Shown here in pieces: positions 28,031-36,039 of a stretch of DNA of 64,000 bases. The notes below the pieces were generated by a model that was not told the origin of the DNA, did not search any database, and saw nothing but the letters and a program-made list of their open reading frames with translations. A program made the translations under genes and the position numbers. Location: contig NZ_FNFE01000001.1 of assembly GCF_900100335.1 (NCBI RefSeq), forward strand, positions 248,001-312,000. The letters run 5' to 3'. This DNA comes from Natronorubrum texcoconense. Its GTDB lineage: Archaea > Halobacteriota > Halobacteria > Halobacteriales > Natrialbaceae. The stretch's first letter is position 1. Each line of letters starts with the position of its first letter.

Positions 28031-28591
28031 GTGAGTGACGATTCCGCCGCGGAAGAGAACGCGGAGACGGACGGCGGTGTTCGCGCTTACACCGTCCGCC
28101 TCGAACTCGTCGACGAGCCCGGCGAGTTGCTTCGCGCGCTCGCACCGATCGCCGACAACGGCGGGAACCTACTGAGTATCCACCACGAACGCGGCAACAT
28201 GACCCCTCGCGGGCACATTCCCGTCGAGGTCGACCTCGAGTCGCCGCCGGACCGGTTCGACGGCATCGTCGACGCCCTGCGCGACGCCGGCGTCAACGTG
28301 ATTCAGGCCGGCGCGGAACACTACGGCGAGGAGATCAACGTCGTGCTGGTCGGCAACATCGTCGAGCACGACCTTTCGAACACGCTCTCGCGGATCGAAG
28401 ACGAAGCGAACGCCGTCGTTCGGGACCTCTCGCTTTCGGCACCCAACGGCACGGAAGCGGTCTCGAGTGCGCGAATCCGACTGGCCATCGACTCTGGCCG
28501 GTCCGACGCGGCGCTCGAGGCGATTCGCTCGATCGGCTCGGACAAGGAGCTCACTGTCGTCGAACCCCTCCTCGGAGGTGACACTGCATGA
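28031..28591 (+). CDS. ACT domain protein linked to homoserine dehydrogenase
   Basis: A 186-aa protein starting at GTG 28031, chosen because GGAGGTGA lies at 28018-28025, six nt upstream. An ACT domain spans about residues 18-90 (YTVRLELVDEPGELLRAL). ACT domains bind amino acids and control pathway enzymes. Its stop overlaps the hom start as ATGA, so it is probably the detached regulatory subunit of homoserine dehydrogenase. Confidence 0.88.
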   Translation: MSDDSAAEENAETDGGVRAYTVRLELVDEPGELLRALAPIADNGGNLLSIHHERGNMTPRGHIPVEVDLESPPDRFDGIVDALRDAGVNVIQAGAEHYGEEINVVLVGNIVEHDLSNTLSRIEDEANAVVRDLSLSAPNGTEAVSSARIRLAIDSGRSDAALEAIRSIGSDKELTVVEPLLGGDTA

Positions 28592-29535
28592 AACTCGCAA
28601 TTCTTGGTGCTGGTGACGTCGGCCGCTCGGTGGCCGATCTCGCGGGCGAATACGGACACGACGTCGTCGCGCTCGCCGACTCCACGACCGCCACGGTCGA
28701 CGCCGACGGGATCGACATCGAGGGCGCACTCGAGCGCAAAGCCGGCGGCGACGCGCTGGGCTCGAGCGATCCCGCCGACGTCTTCGAGAGCGAGTACGAT
28801 GTCTTGGTCGAGGCGACGCCGACGACGCTCGGCGACGCCGAACCCGGCTTCTCGCACGTCGAGCGCGCACTCGAGGCCGACCGTCACGTCGTGCTTGCGA
28901 ACAAGGGCCCCGTCGCGGAACGGTACGAGGAACTCCGCGCGCTCGAAGCCGATAGTGCGGGCTCGATCCGGTTCGAGGCTACCGTCGGCGGCGCGATTCC
29001 GGTGCTCTCGACGATCGAGGACTCGACGCCACAGGCCGTGACCGCCGTCCGGGGTGTCCTGAACGGCACCGCGAACTTCATCCTCACGCGGATGGCCGCG
29101 GAGGGACTCGACTACGAGCACGTCCTCGCGGAGGCCCAGGATCTCGGCGTGGCCGAAGCCGATCCGACGTTCGACGTCGACGGCACCGACGCCGCGCTCA
29201 AGTTCGTCATCCTCGCGAACGTGCTCGCCGACGGCGGGTTCTCGCTCGAGGACGCGACGGTCGAGGGCATCCAGTCGATTCCCGGCAGCGCGCTCGACCT
29301 CGCCGCGGAGGACGGCCGAACGATTCGGCTCATCGGCGAGGCGACCCGCGACGGCGTCCGCGTCGGACCGCGACTCGTCCCCGAGAACGGCCCGCTGGCC
29401 GTCACCGGGACGCGAAACATCGTTCAGATCGAGACCCGAAACGCGGGCTCGCTGCACTCGAGCGGTCGCGGTGCGGGCGGCCCGGAGACGGCGACTGCCG
29501 TCCTCTCCGACGTCGGACGACTGCCGCCGCTGTAA
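28588..29535 (+). CDS. hom: Homoserine dehydrogenase
   Basis: A 315-aa enzyme that reduces aspartate semialdehyde to homoserine on the path to threonine and methionine. The NAD(P)-binding motif LAILGAGDVGRSVADLA is at the N-terminus; GGAIPV and RGVLNGTANFILTRM are the substrate and catalytic segments, and EADPTFDVDGTDAALK carries the conserved DxxGxDxxxK pattern. It lacks a C-terminal ACT domain, which the upstream coupled gene supplies. Confidence 0.95.
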   Translation: MKLAILGAGDVGRSVADLAGEYGHDVVALADSTTATVDADGIDIEGALERKAGGDALGSSDPADVFESEYDVLVEATPTTLGDAEPGFSHVERALEADRHVVLANKGPVAERYEELRALEADSAGSIRFEATVGGAIPVLSTIEDSTPQAVTAVRGVLNGTANFILTRMAAEGLDYEHVLAEAQDLGVAEADPTFDVDGTDAALKFVILANVLADGGFSLEDATVEGIQSIPGSALDLAAEDGRTIRLIGEATRDGVRVGPRLVPENGPLAVTGTRNIVQIETRNAGSLHSSGRGAGGPETATAVLSDVGRLPPL

Positions 29536-30031
29536 GGATCGGTTCGTGGCCAACTCCGTGCATCGGCCGCAGTCGCCCCCGTCTACACCGACGGCTCATT
29601 CTCGAGTGACCCGTGTGGTTCGTCGATCAGTTCGGGAATTTTCTTGACTTCTTTCGCGCACGTGTGACGACGTCGAACTGGTGGTGGTGCATCACCGCCG
29701 AACTCTCCTTCTGCTGCCGACCTACCGCTTTACCGCCGACCTATCGCTCTCCGGTCGAACTCCCGCTCTCCCACTGGATCTAGCCCTTCGGTGGCCTGCG
29801 GGCGACGGGAGACCGATCGGTTCGGGGGCTGTCGATGCTCGAACGGCGCCTCCTCGCCGCTCAGTTGCTCTCGTCGGCCGATGGAAGCCGTGAATCGGAG
29901 TCCCCACACCGTGTGAACGCTAGGCAAACCGCAAGAAGGCGCGGGGTTCGGCAAAATACGCTTTCGAAATGGTTTTAACCGCAACGAGCAAAAGAGACCG
30001 ATATAAGCGCCTCTGCGCGTGAGCTACAACA
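29536..30031. other. Intergenic region upstream of tuf, no supported gene
   Basis: About 495 nt with only short, Arg/Pro-rich frames on both strands. A near-repeat GCCGACCTAYCGCT occurs twice around 29717-29752. The last 70 nt hold the promoter of the tuf-rps10 operon. Nothing else recognised. Confidence 0.6.
29964..29979 (+). promoter_or_regulatory. BRE/TATA-like element of tuf-rps10 operon
   Basis: TTCGAAATGGTTTTAA lies 53-68 nt before the EF-1alpha ATG. The TTCGAAAT..TTTTA string recurs upstream of rps24e at 47603-47617. A second box, GATATAAG at 30000-30007, is 25-32 nt from the ATG and could drive a near-leaderless start. Which is used cannot be told from sequence. Confidence 0.5.
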
Positions 30032-31297
30032 ATGAGCGAACAACACCAGAACCTGGCCATCATCGGCCACGTTGACCACGGGAAGAGCACGCTCGTGGGA
30101 CGCCTCCTGTACGAGACAGGCAGCGTACCAGAGCACGTCATCGAACAGCACCGCGAAGAAGCAGAAGAGAAGGGCAAGGGCGGATTCGAGTTCGCCTACG
30201 TCATGGACAACCTCGCCGAGGAGCGAGAGCGTGGTGTCACCATCGACATCGCCCACCAGGAGTTCTCGACGGACGCCTACGACTTCACCATCGTCGACTG
30301 TCCTGGCCACCGCGACTTCGTGAAGAACATGATCACGGGCGCATCCCAGGCGGACAACGCCGTCCTCGTCGTCGCCGCTGACGACGGTGTCGCGCCCCAG
30401 ACCCAGGAGCACGTTTTCCTGGCCCGAACCCTCGGTATCGACGAACTCATCATCGGCATCAACAAGATGGACGTCGTCGACTACAAGGAGGATACCTTCA
30501 ACGACGTCGTCGACGAAGTGAACCAGCTGCTCAAGCAGGTTCAGTTCCAGACCGACGACGCCTCGTTCATCCCGATCTCGGCGTTCGAGGGCGACAACAT
30601 CGCCGAAGCCTCCGAGAACACGCCGTGGTACGACGGCCGTACCCTGCTCGAGGCACTCAACGACCTGCCGGCGCCGGAGCCACCGACGGACGCGCCGCTC
30701 CGACTCCCGATCCAGGACGTTTACACCATCTCCGGCATCGGTACCGTCCCAGTCGGACGTATCGAGACCGGTGTCATGAACATCGGCGACAACGTCTCCT
30801 TCCAGCCCAGCGACGTGGGCGGCGAAGTGAAGACGATCGAGATGCACCACGAAGAGGTGCCGAAGGCCGAGCCCGGTGACAACGTTGGATTCAACGTTCG
30901 TGGCATCGGTAAGGACGACATCCGCCGCGGTGACGTCTGTGGTCCAGCCGACGACCCACCGAGCGTCGCCGAGACGTTCCAGGCCCAGGTCGTCGTCATG
31001 CAGCACCCGTCCGTGATCACGGCCGGTTACACGCCGGTCTTCCACGCTCACACGGCTCAGGTCGCTTGTACGATCGAGTCCATCGACAAGAAGATGGACC
31101 CAGCAAGCGGCGAGGTTGCCGAGGAGAACCCCGACTTCATCCAGTCGGGTGACGCTGCTGTGGTCACCATCCGACCACAAAAGCCACTCAGCATCGAGCC
31201 GTCGAGCGAGATCCCAGAACTCGGGAGCTTCGCCATCCGCGACATGGGTCAGACCATCGCGGCCGGCAAGGTCCTCGAAGTTCACGAGAAAGAATAA
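30032..31297 (+). CDS. tuf: Translation elongation factor 1-alpha
   Basis: A 421-aa GTPase that brings aminoacyl-tRNA to the ribosome. P-loop GHVDHGKST starts at residue 12; DCPGH (G3), NKMD (G4) and the two C-terminal beta-barrel domains follow. Codon use is strongly biased, as in highly expressed genes. Its TAA directly abuts the S10 ATG, the conserved archaeal tuf-rps10 order. Confidence 0.99.
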   Translation: MSEQHQNLAIIGHVDHGKSTLVGRLLYETGSVPEHVIEQHREEAEEKGKGGFEFAYVMDNLAEERERGVTIDIAHQEFSTDAYDFTIVDCPGHRDFVKNMITGASQADNAVLVVAADDGVAPQTQEHVFLARTLGIDELIIGINKMDVVDYKEDTFNDVVDEVNQLLKQVQFQTDDASFIPISAFEGDNIAEASENTPWYDGRTLLEALNDLPAPEPPTDAPLRLPIQDVYTISGIGTVPVGRIETGVMNIGDNVSFQPSDVGGEVKTIEMHHEEVPKAEPGDNVGFNVRGIGKDDIRRGDVCGPADDPPSVAETFQAQVVVMQHPSVITAGYTPVFHAHTAQVACTIESIDKKMDPASGEVAEENPDFIQSGDAAVVTIRPQKPLSIEPSSEIPELGSFAIRDMGQTIAAGKVLEVHEKE

Positions 31298-31606
31298 ATG
31301 CAGCAGGCACGCGTTCGACTCGCGGGCACGAGCCCAGAAGACTTAGACGACATCTGCGACGACGTCCGCGAGATCGCGAACAATACCGGCGTCAACCTGA
31401 GCGGTCCGATCCCGCTGCCGACGAAGACCCTCGAGGTGCCGACCCGGAAGTCGCCTGACGGCGAAGGGACCGCCACGTGGGAGCACTGGGAGATGCGCGT
31501 CCACAAGCGCCTGATCGATCTGGACGCCGACGAACGCGCACTCCGCCAGCTCATGCGCATTCAGGTGCCGAACGACGTCTCGATCGAGATCGTCCTCGAA
31601 GACTAA
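31298..31606 (+). CDS. rps10: Ribosomal protein S10
   Basis: A 102-aa small-subunit protein (uS10), which also serves in transcription coupling in bacteria. The N-terminal [14 protein letters not shown] and the [17 protein letters not shown] loop are family-typical. It starts immediately after the tuf stop codon. Confidence 0.98.
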   Translation: MQQARVRLAGTSPEDLDDICDDVREIANNTGVNLSGPIPLPTKTLEVPTRKSPDGEGTATWEHWEMRVHKRLIDLDADERALRQLMRIQVPNDVSIEIVLED

Positions 31607-31617
31607 CGGTCGATTCG

Positions 31618-31634
31618 CGTTTTTCACCGTTTTT
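31618..31634 (+). terminator. Double oligo-T tract after rps10
   Basis: Two TTTTT runs (31620-31624 and 31630-31634) lie 14-28 nt past the rps10 stop. Archaeal RNA polymerase ends transcripts at such non-template T-runs, so this is a likely terminator of the tuf operon. Confidence 0.6.
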
Positions 31635-32003
31635 GCGCGTTGATTGCTGGTCCGTAGCGATAGCTGTCCGATTCGGCGACTTCCTGAGTAGATACGGATC
31701 AGTCCACATGCGATGGCGCGTGCTGGGCCGCGGTGAGGCATGCGAGGTCGAACGAGGTGAGACTTCGATAACGTGAGCGATGGCCTTCGGGAATCGCGTG
31801 ACGATTGACGTACCGTCGCTCAAACGCACGCGAGGTCGTCGCGAGCCTCGCGAGCGACTGCTCGGAAGATGTCCCCCACTCGAGGCCACACTGAGAGTTC
31901 GGCTATTTTCACCACCACGTACCCCACTCGAGTCGACCCCGCCGTTCTCACACTCTACGAGTCAGTGCGGAGGCTTTTGTCGGTCGCCGTCGCAGAGACT
32001 CCT
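31635..32003. other. Intergenic region, no supported gene
   Basis: About 370 nt between the tuf operon and the rhomboid gene. Short frames here have poor composition (Arg/Ser-rich). Nothing recognised beyond the oligo-T terminator on its left edge. Confidence 0.55.
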
Positions 32004-32708
32004 ATGTCGAGGCGCTCGCGGTCGCAGTCAGTTCCCTCTCTCGGGTCCGACGCCAGTGGGGACGACGGGTCGGCCGAGGGCTCGAGCAGCCCCATCGTCG
32101 AACTCCTGATCGTCTTCGTCGTCGTCTTCGCCGCCCAGCAGGTGGCGGCGATTATCGGGATCGGCGTGATGGCCGGCCTGTTCGTTCTCGCGCCGCCGTT
32201 GACGACCAACCCGTGGACGATCGTCACGAGCGTCTACGCCCACGGCGGCATCGGCCACCTGGTGTCGAACAGCCTCGCGCTGATCGTCTTCGGCTGGCCC
32301 GTGGCGCGGGCGACCACCCGACTTCGATTCCACACGTTCTTCCTCGTCACGGGCGTGATTGCCGGGATTTCGCAGATCGTCCTCAGCGGGTTCCTCGAGG
32401 GGATGCCCCTCGTCGGCGCCTGGTTCGAACAGGCTCCGGTCCTCGGCGCTAGCGGTGCCGTCTTCGCCCTCCTGGGCTACCTGATCGCCTCGAACCGGCT
32501 GTCGACCGGGCTGGCCTCGTTCGTCGACGTTCCGCAGTGGCTGGCCGTGCTCGTGTTCGTCGGGCTGGCGGCCGCGGTGACGCTGGCGACCGCCGCGCCC
32601 GGCGTCGCGCTGCTCGCACACTTCACCGGGCTCCTCGTGGGGCTGGTGGCCGGGCGAGCTCGCGTGTTACACGTCGGCGGGTCGGATGGGCGTGGCTCGA
32701 GGCTGTAG
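32004..32708 (+). CDS. Rhomboid family intramembrane serine protease
   Basis: A 234-aa membrane protein with six transmembrane helices. The nucleophile Ser150 is in GASGAVFALLGY, the catalytic His206 is in LLAHFTGLLVG, and HGGIGHLVSNSLAL (about residues 80-93) is the family's helix-2 motif. It cleaves transmembrane substrates within the membrane. Start ATG 32004 gives a 30-residue Ser/Gly/Asp-rich cytoplasmic leader; the frame is open upstream. Confidence 0.9.
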   Translation: MSRRSRSQSVPSLGSDASGDDGSAEGSSSPIVELLIVFVVVFAAQQVAAIIGIGVMAGLFVLAPPLTTNPWTIVTSVYAHGGIGHLVSNSLALIVFGWPVARATTRLRFHTFFLVTGVIAGISQIVLSGFLEGMPLVGAWFEQAPVLGASGAVFALLGYLIASNRLSTGLASFVDVPQWLAVLVFVGLAAAVTLATAAPGVALLAHFTGLLVGLVAGRARVLHVGGSDGRGSRL

Positions 32709-32781
32709 CTGACTAGAGTGGTGCGATACCATTCGAGTCGTGAGTGTGTCCTCGAGACAAGCGTTTCGGCGTGGACGAAGA

Positions 32782-32828
32782 ATAATCGTGATTACCAAAT
32801 CACGATTATACTACTCACGATTATACTA
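32782..32828. repeat. 12-bp inverted repeat plus 14-bp direct repeat
   Basis: ATAATCGTGATT (32782-32793) and AATCACGATTAT (32798-32809) form a perfect 12-bp dyad with a 4-nt spacer. The right arm, TCACGATTATACTA (32800-32813), is repeated exactly at 32815-32828, a 15-nt period. This three-half-site array lies in a 215-nt AT-rich gap just before tRNA-Ala. It looks like a protein-binding site, but no target gene is evident. Confidence 0.6.
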
Positions 32829-32924
32829 TCTGCATTTGTGGTTCGAACGAGTGTCGTGGTGGCACCTCTCGAGTCGTCCTCGAAACACAAGCTACAAATA
32901 GAAACCGAGGTTAGAAACGGTCGA

Positions 32925-32996
32925 GGGCTCGTAGATCAGTGGTAGATCGCTTCCTTCGCAAGGAAGAGGCCCTGGGTTCAAATCCCAGCGAGTCCA
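32925..32996 (+). tRNA. tRNA-Ala (anticodon CGC)
   Basis: A 72-nt cloverleaf. Acceptor GGGCTCG pairs with CGAGTCC (one G-U pair); the D arm is GATC/GATC; the anticodon stem CTTCC/GGAAG closes loop TTCGCAA with anticodon CGC (Ala, codon GCG); the T arm is CTGGG/CCCAG with loop TTCAAAT. Discriminator A; CCA is not encoded. No intron. The AT-rich island begins immediately downstream, which suits a tRNA integration site. Confidence 0.97.
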
Positions 32997-32999
32997 CTA

Positions 33000-33034
33000 T
33001 TTTGCGCCGCGAACAACTCCGTGAGCGGCGCAAA
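33000..33034. repeat. Inverted repeat directly after tRNA-Ala
   Basis: TTTGCGCCGC (33001-33010) and GCGGCGCAAA (33025-33034) form a 10-bp perfect stem, extended by TAT/ATA with a one-base bulge. It begins 4 nt past the tRNA 3' end, so it may be the tRNA terminator or a scar at an integration junction. Confidence 0.55.
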
Positions 33035-33076
33035 TAGTCGTCGAAGCTGAATTTGAAGCCTTGGAAGTCGTGGTTC

Positions 33077-33137
33077 GAAAGACGCGTAGCGTCTTTCGTC
33101 ACTACAATAATTCTCCCTCCAGAGAGACGTCTGGAGG
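33077..33137. repeat. Two adjacent hairpins
   Basis: GAAAGACGC-GTA-GCGTCTTTC (33077-33097) is a 9-bp perfect stem with a 3-nt loop. CCTCCAGA...TCTGGAGG (33116-33123 and 33130-33137) is an 8-bp stem with a 6-nt loop. Both are in DNA without a supported gene, downstream of tRNA-Ala. Confidence 0.5.
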
Positions 33138-33269
33138 AAGGGGGTTCGGTTTGAACGCGATATCACCTCCAGAATTCACTAATTTTCCAGACATTTCTCC
33201 GGACTGGAAACGGTCTACGCTCATGAATTCTATCAAATGAGGGGTGCATAATAAACTGCTTTGCGTATA

Positions 33270-33308
33270 GGTACAATATGGGTCTATTTCAACCCGCCAT
33301 ATTGTACC
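33270..33308. repeat. 12-bp inverted repeat GGTACAATATGG
   Basis: GGTACAATATGG (33270-33281) and CCATATTGTACC (33297-33308) are perfect complements around a 15-nt spacer. The core GGTACAATA recurs in each 50-bp tandem repeat that follows, so the sites probably bind the same factor or derive from one unit. Confidence 0.6.
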
Positions 33309-33371
33309 GCTTTTAGCATCCGGTTCAATTAGATGGTGATGCTGTACGATGCCTAATAGAGAGAAGACGGG

Positions 33372-33500
33372 TTGAAGCGTATTTCGAGAAGGTACAATAA
33401 GCAGTTCACTGAAGAAGTGTATTGAAGCGTATTCCAAGAAGATACAATAAGCAGTTCACTGAGGAAGTGTATTAAAACGTATTCTGAGAGGGTACGATAA
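33372..33500. repeat. 50-bp tandem direct repeat, 2.6 copies
   Basis: Copy 1 (33372-33421) and copy 2 (33422-33471) differ at about 4 of 50 positions. Copy 3 (33472-33500) is partial and more diverged. Each contains GGTACAATA or a one-base variant. The 50-nt period is not a multiple of three, and copies abut with no spacers, so this is neither coding nor CRISPR. An iteron or operator array is possible. Confidence 0.75.
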
Positions 33501-33533
33501 TAGAGAATGAACTCCTGATGGCTAGTCTGAAAC

Positions 33534-33575
33534 CGTGACATTCTTCGTGCCCTGAAGGGCGCGGCTTCCCGTACC
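33534..33575 (-). mobile_element. Solo IS200/IS605 (TnpB-type) right-end remnant
   Basis: Read on the minus strand, GGGAAGCCGCGCCC-TTCA-GGGCACG followed by AATGTCAC has the form of the right end of IS200/IS605-group elements, including the imperfect hairpin at 33546-33563. No tnpA or tnpB reading frame adjoins it, so it is probably a remnant. Identification is from memory of the end motif. Confidence 0.5.
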
Positions 33576-34192
33576 GCAGGTGGGATACTATCAGGGGGAT
33601 CGGTCGCAACGAATGGACATTTCGACGACCGTGGCCGCTTACTACACACGGGTGTTGATCACGGGACCGATGATTCTCGATGCGTTCGCGAACGTCGGCA
33701 CTCGAGCGTCCGATACCCAGCGGCGACGGCCTCGAGCAGTGGTCGATGTCGAATACCGACCCGACGGTTATTCGCGGCCTCGAGCTGCCTTGGAGGACTC
33801 CCGGCGGCGGGAGCGAAACCGGATTCGTCGGTGCTATTGCTGATCGGTGAACCGACTCGAGTAGTGGCAACGCTACCCCTTTCCTTCATTTAGACAACCA
33901 GAACTTCAGTAGCGGCTGATTTTCGCAATTTCAGTTGTGCTCGGACTCTCGAGGGCGGGGTCGGTACCGCGATCGCACTGCAGAGTCTGTGGGATCGTTT
34001 CGCGCGAAAACCCCCTTGGCGGGTGGCCCAAAGGGACTAAGCTAAAAAATTCCAACGCCCCACCGCCGCCACCGCACGCAGATTTCGAGTTGAAGCACAT
34101 AAAATAGGGGTTAGATTGAGACAGACCACAGCCATCAGTATATTTATCATACTTGCATCTCTACCATTTCAAATAGCGATCTTGAGTAATAT

Positions 34193-34768
34193 ATGACACC
34201 TGTGATTGGTACTGTTGGAACGATCATACTCTCTGCATTTTCTGGAGCGGCGGCATTGATGTTGCTTAGAATTCTATTAAAGAGAAGACGGTTAATGGCA
34301 GCTCTTCATGAGGAATTACTCAACATTCACGTCAAGTGTCGCGTGTTTTCAGAAGATGGAGGCCATGCATTAGAAGACGCGCTAGTACGAGCACCAACAA
34401 CTGAATTTGACCGTTCAGCCTTCCAATCGCTCAAGACAAAAGATCCAGCATTATACGTCAAGATCACTCGATATTCCTCTGATTTGTCAAAGTCGTACGG
34501 AACCCTTACTGGACTAGAGTATGTTGAAAAAGACGGCCTTTTACCATATAAGAAGTATAACCTGAACGACCAAGACGAATATGAGAAGTTAAAAGAAGAA
34601 TTCGATGGAATGAAAGGATTTGTGAATGGAATTATAAGTGAAGTTGAGGAATCATCGAAGAATAGTATAACGGAAATTGAAAACTATACTCAAGAGTCTC
34701 TGATTCGCCGTGTTATATACTGGGGCTGTTTCAGAAGTATAAATATAGATCCCGATAACCCAGAGTAA
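34193..34768 (+). CDS. Membrane-anchored protein of AT-rich island
   Basis: A 191-aa protein with an N-terminal transmembrane segment (about residues 8-27) and a basic stop-transfer LKRRRL. The rest is a soluble, mostly helical, Lys/Glu-rich domain, with a coiled-coil-like EYEKLKEEFDGM stretch. Lys and Asn use and AT-rich third positions differ sharply from the chromosomal core, which points to transfer from elsewhere. No family recognised. Confidence 0.7.
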   Translation: MTPVIGTVGTIILSAFSGAAALMLLRILLKRRRLMAALHEELLNIHVKCRVFSEDGGHALEDALVRAPTTEFDRSAFQSLKTKDPALYVKITRYSSDLSKSYGTLTGLEYVEKDGLLPYKKYNLNDQDEYEKLKEEFDGMKGFVNGIISEVEESSKNSITEIENYTQESLIRRVIYWGCFRSINIDPDNPE

Positions 34769-34862
34769 TAACCTGTCTAAAACGTAGTTCGTGAGCTGAT
34801 GTTCTCATGTCCGCTTAGAAGGGTACGGAGGTTTAAGTGCGAAAACGAGGCCACGACAGTCC

Positions 34863-35084
34863 GTGGTGCGCCATCCTCGAGATGACTCGCTGGCCGTATT
34901 CGCACTTGTCGTACTCGCTCGCGATCATAAGGGAACGCCCACTGAGAATCATGCGCTCGACCTGGCTGCCAAGATCGCTGACCAGCACGGACTCACGACT
35001 ATCGATGTGTTCCGACAGCTCGAGGAACGGAGCGAGGCTCACTGCTGGGGGAAGATTGTGGCTAAGGCCAAGGTCACAAATTAA
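34863..35084 (+). CDS. Small protein, possibly a frameshifted remnant
   Basis: A 73-aa frame starting GTG. The segment TPTENHALDLAAKIADQHGL then TTIDVFRQLEERSEAHC looks like a genuine helical protein. Just upstream, from GTG 34837, the neighbouring frame reads MRKRGHDSPWCA, which also looks coding. The two may be one gene broken by a frameshift near 34870. GC here is higher than in the flanking island. Function unknown. Confidence 0.4.
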   Translation: MVRHPRDDSLAVFALVVLARDHKGTPTENHALDLAAKIADQHGLTTIDVFRQLEERSEAHCWGKIVAKAKVTN

Positions 35085-35252
35085 CCGCCCTGTCTCCTAC
35101 TGTCCTCAAGAGGGCAGAGGCAAAAAATCACAGCATCCGGCCGCACCTCTTGTAATTGCCTTGTTGGATCTGCTTAGGAGGTCGCGGAGTTCTGTGGGCA
35201 AATTCAATCGGCTGTGGACCTCATTTGGGAAATTAATATATAGGGAGTCTTA

Positions 35253-35867
35253 TCAAACAGGTTGGCTTTTCACCGTTGCATACCACTGAGATATTGTTAT
35301 TAAAAGAAGACCAATATATATGAAATCAGCTAGCAAAACAATTAGCACACTAAAATAGAATTGTGGACTGTATAAATCTAGATTGGGAATGTCTGTAATA
35401 ACTAGGTTATTTCGGATAAAAGCCACATATCCAATCATTACAGATAGTAATAGCAAATTCACCATATACCGTATTATTGCAAATCCGGTAGCACCTCTAA
35501 TTCTTGCTGCATGTTTCTCGGCATTAGGTGGCAAATCTATCACCTGTAGTTGACTTTCGGAAGCACTATTCACACCTCTTAAGAGAAGTATTCCGGGAAC
35601 GTAGATAATAACCGCAAAGAAGGTCAAATTAAGAAGGAGAGAAAAAATCATACTTAGGATACCAGATCCATCTAATGCAAAACTCAAAACTGAATAAAGC
35701 AGTATGAAGCCAATTGTACTGAATACGGTCAGTACAAAGCCTACCGCGAACAAGGTTTCAAAAAACCCATCCCAATCTGTCTGATTGATTCGCGACTTGA
35801 TGTCAGAAACTATTCCAAGTGGGAGAAAATCTTTAAGAAGGATTTTTAGAGGGTGATCTTGAGTCAT
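35253..35867 (-). CDS. Four-helix membrane protein of AT-rich island
   Basis: A 204-aa protein with about four transmembrane segments (near residues 38-62, 70-95, 130-150 and 172-195) and a cytoplasmic N-terminus. Between helices 2 and 3 is a soluble loop (GVNSASESQLQVIDLPPNAE). Base composition is strongly AT-rich. No recognisable family; it may be a transferred gene. Confidence 0.7.
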   Translation of the reverse strand: MTQDHPLKILLKDFLPLGIVSDIKSRINQTDWDGFFETLFAVGFVLTVFSTIGFILLYSVLSFALDGSGILSMIFSLLLNLTFFAVIIYVPGILLLRGVNSASESQLQVIDLPPNAEKHAARIRGATGFAIIRYMVNLLLLSVMIGYVAFIRNNLVITDIPNLDLYSPQFYFSVLIVLLADFIYIGLLLITISQWYATVKSQPV

Positions 35868-36039
35868 CGCCTGTGGTAAGTTATTAAAGAATAGTAATAA
35901 TGTGTTATGTTCTTTTCGATTGATGTTTTCTCCAGACTTTTAGCTACAAGTAGCCATGTTCATTATCTCTCTCACTAGGGTTGTACGATGACGCAACTCC
36001 AGACGTGAGACCGTCGTTGTGGTGGGACGAATATTGGTG

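Larger units (their letters stand above)
33138..34192. other. Repeat-rich region without a supported gene
   Basis: About 1 kb of mixed composition beside tRNA-Ala. It holds the GGTACAATA repeats (33270-33500), a solo IS200/IS605-type right end (33534-33575), a GC-rich stretch 33590-33860 with no convincing frame, and a palindrome TTTCGCGCGAAA (33998-34009) followed by a CCCTTGG/CCAAAGGG hairpin. Frames crossing the 50-bp repeats change phase from copy to copy, which argues against coding. Confidence 0.55.

Noticed and set aside
32718-32945. 75-codon frame running into tRNA-Ala
   Set aside because: It crosses the operator-like repeats and enters the tRNA gene; its hydrophobic part comes from translated AT-rich repeats.
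33372-33500. CRISPR array
   Set aside because: The 50-bp repeats are directly adjacent with no unique spacers and there are no cas genes.
33472-33870. 132-codon minus-strand frame across the IS end
   Set aside because: It runs through the IS right-end hairpin and the 50-bp repeats, and its composition is Arg/Ser/Pro-rich with no domain.
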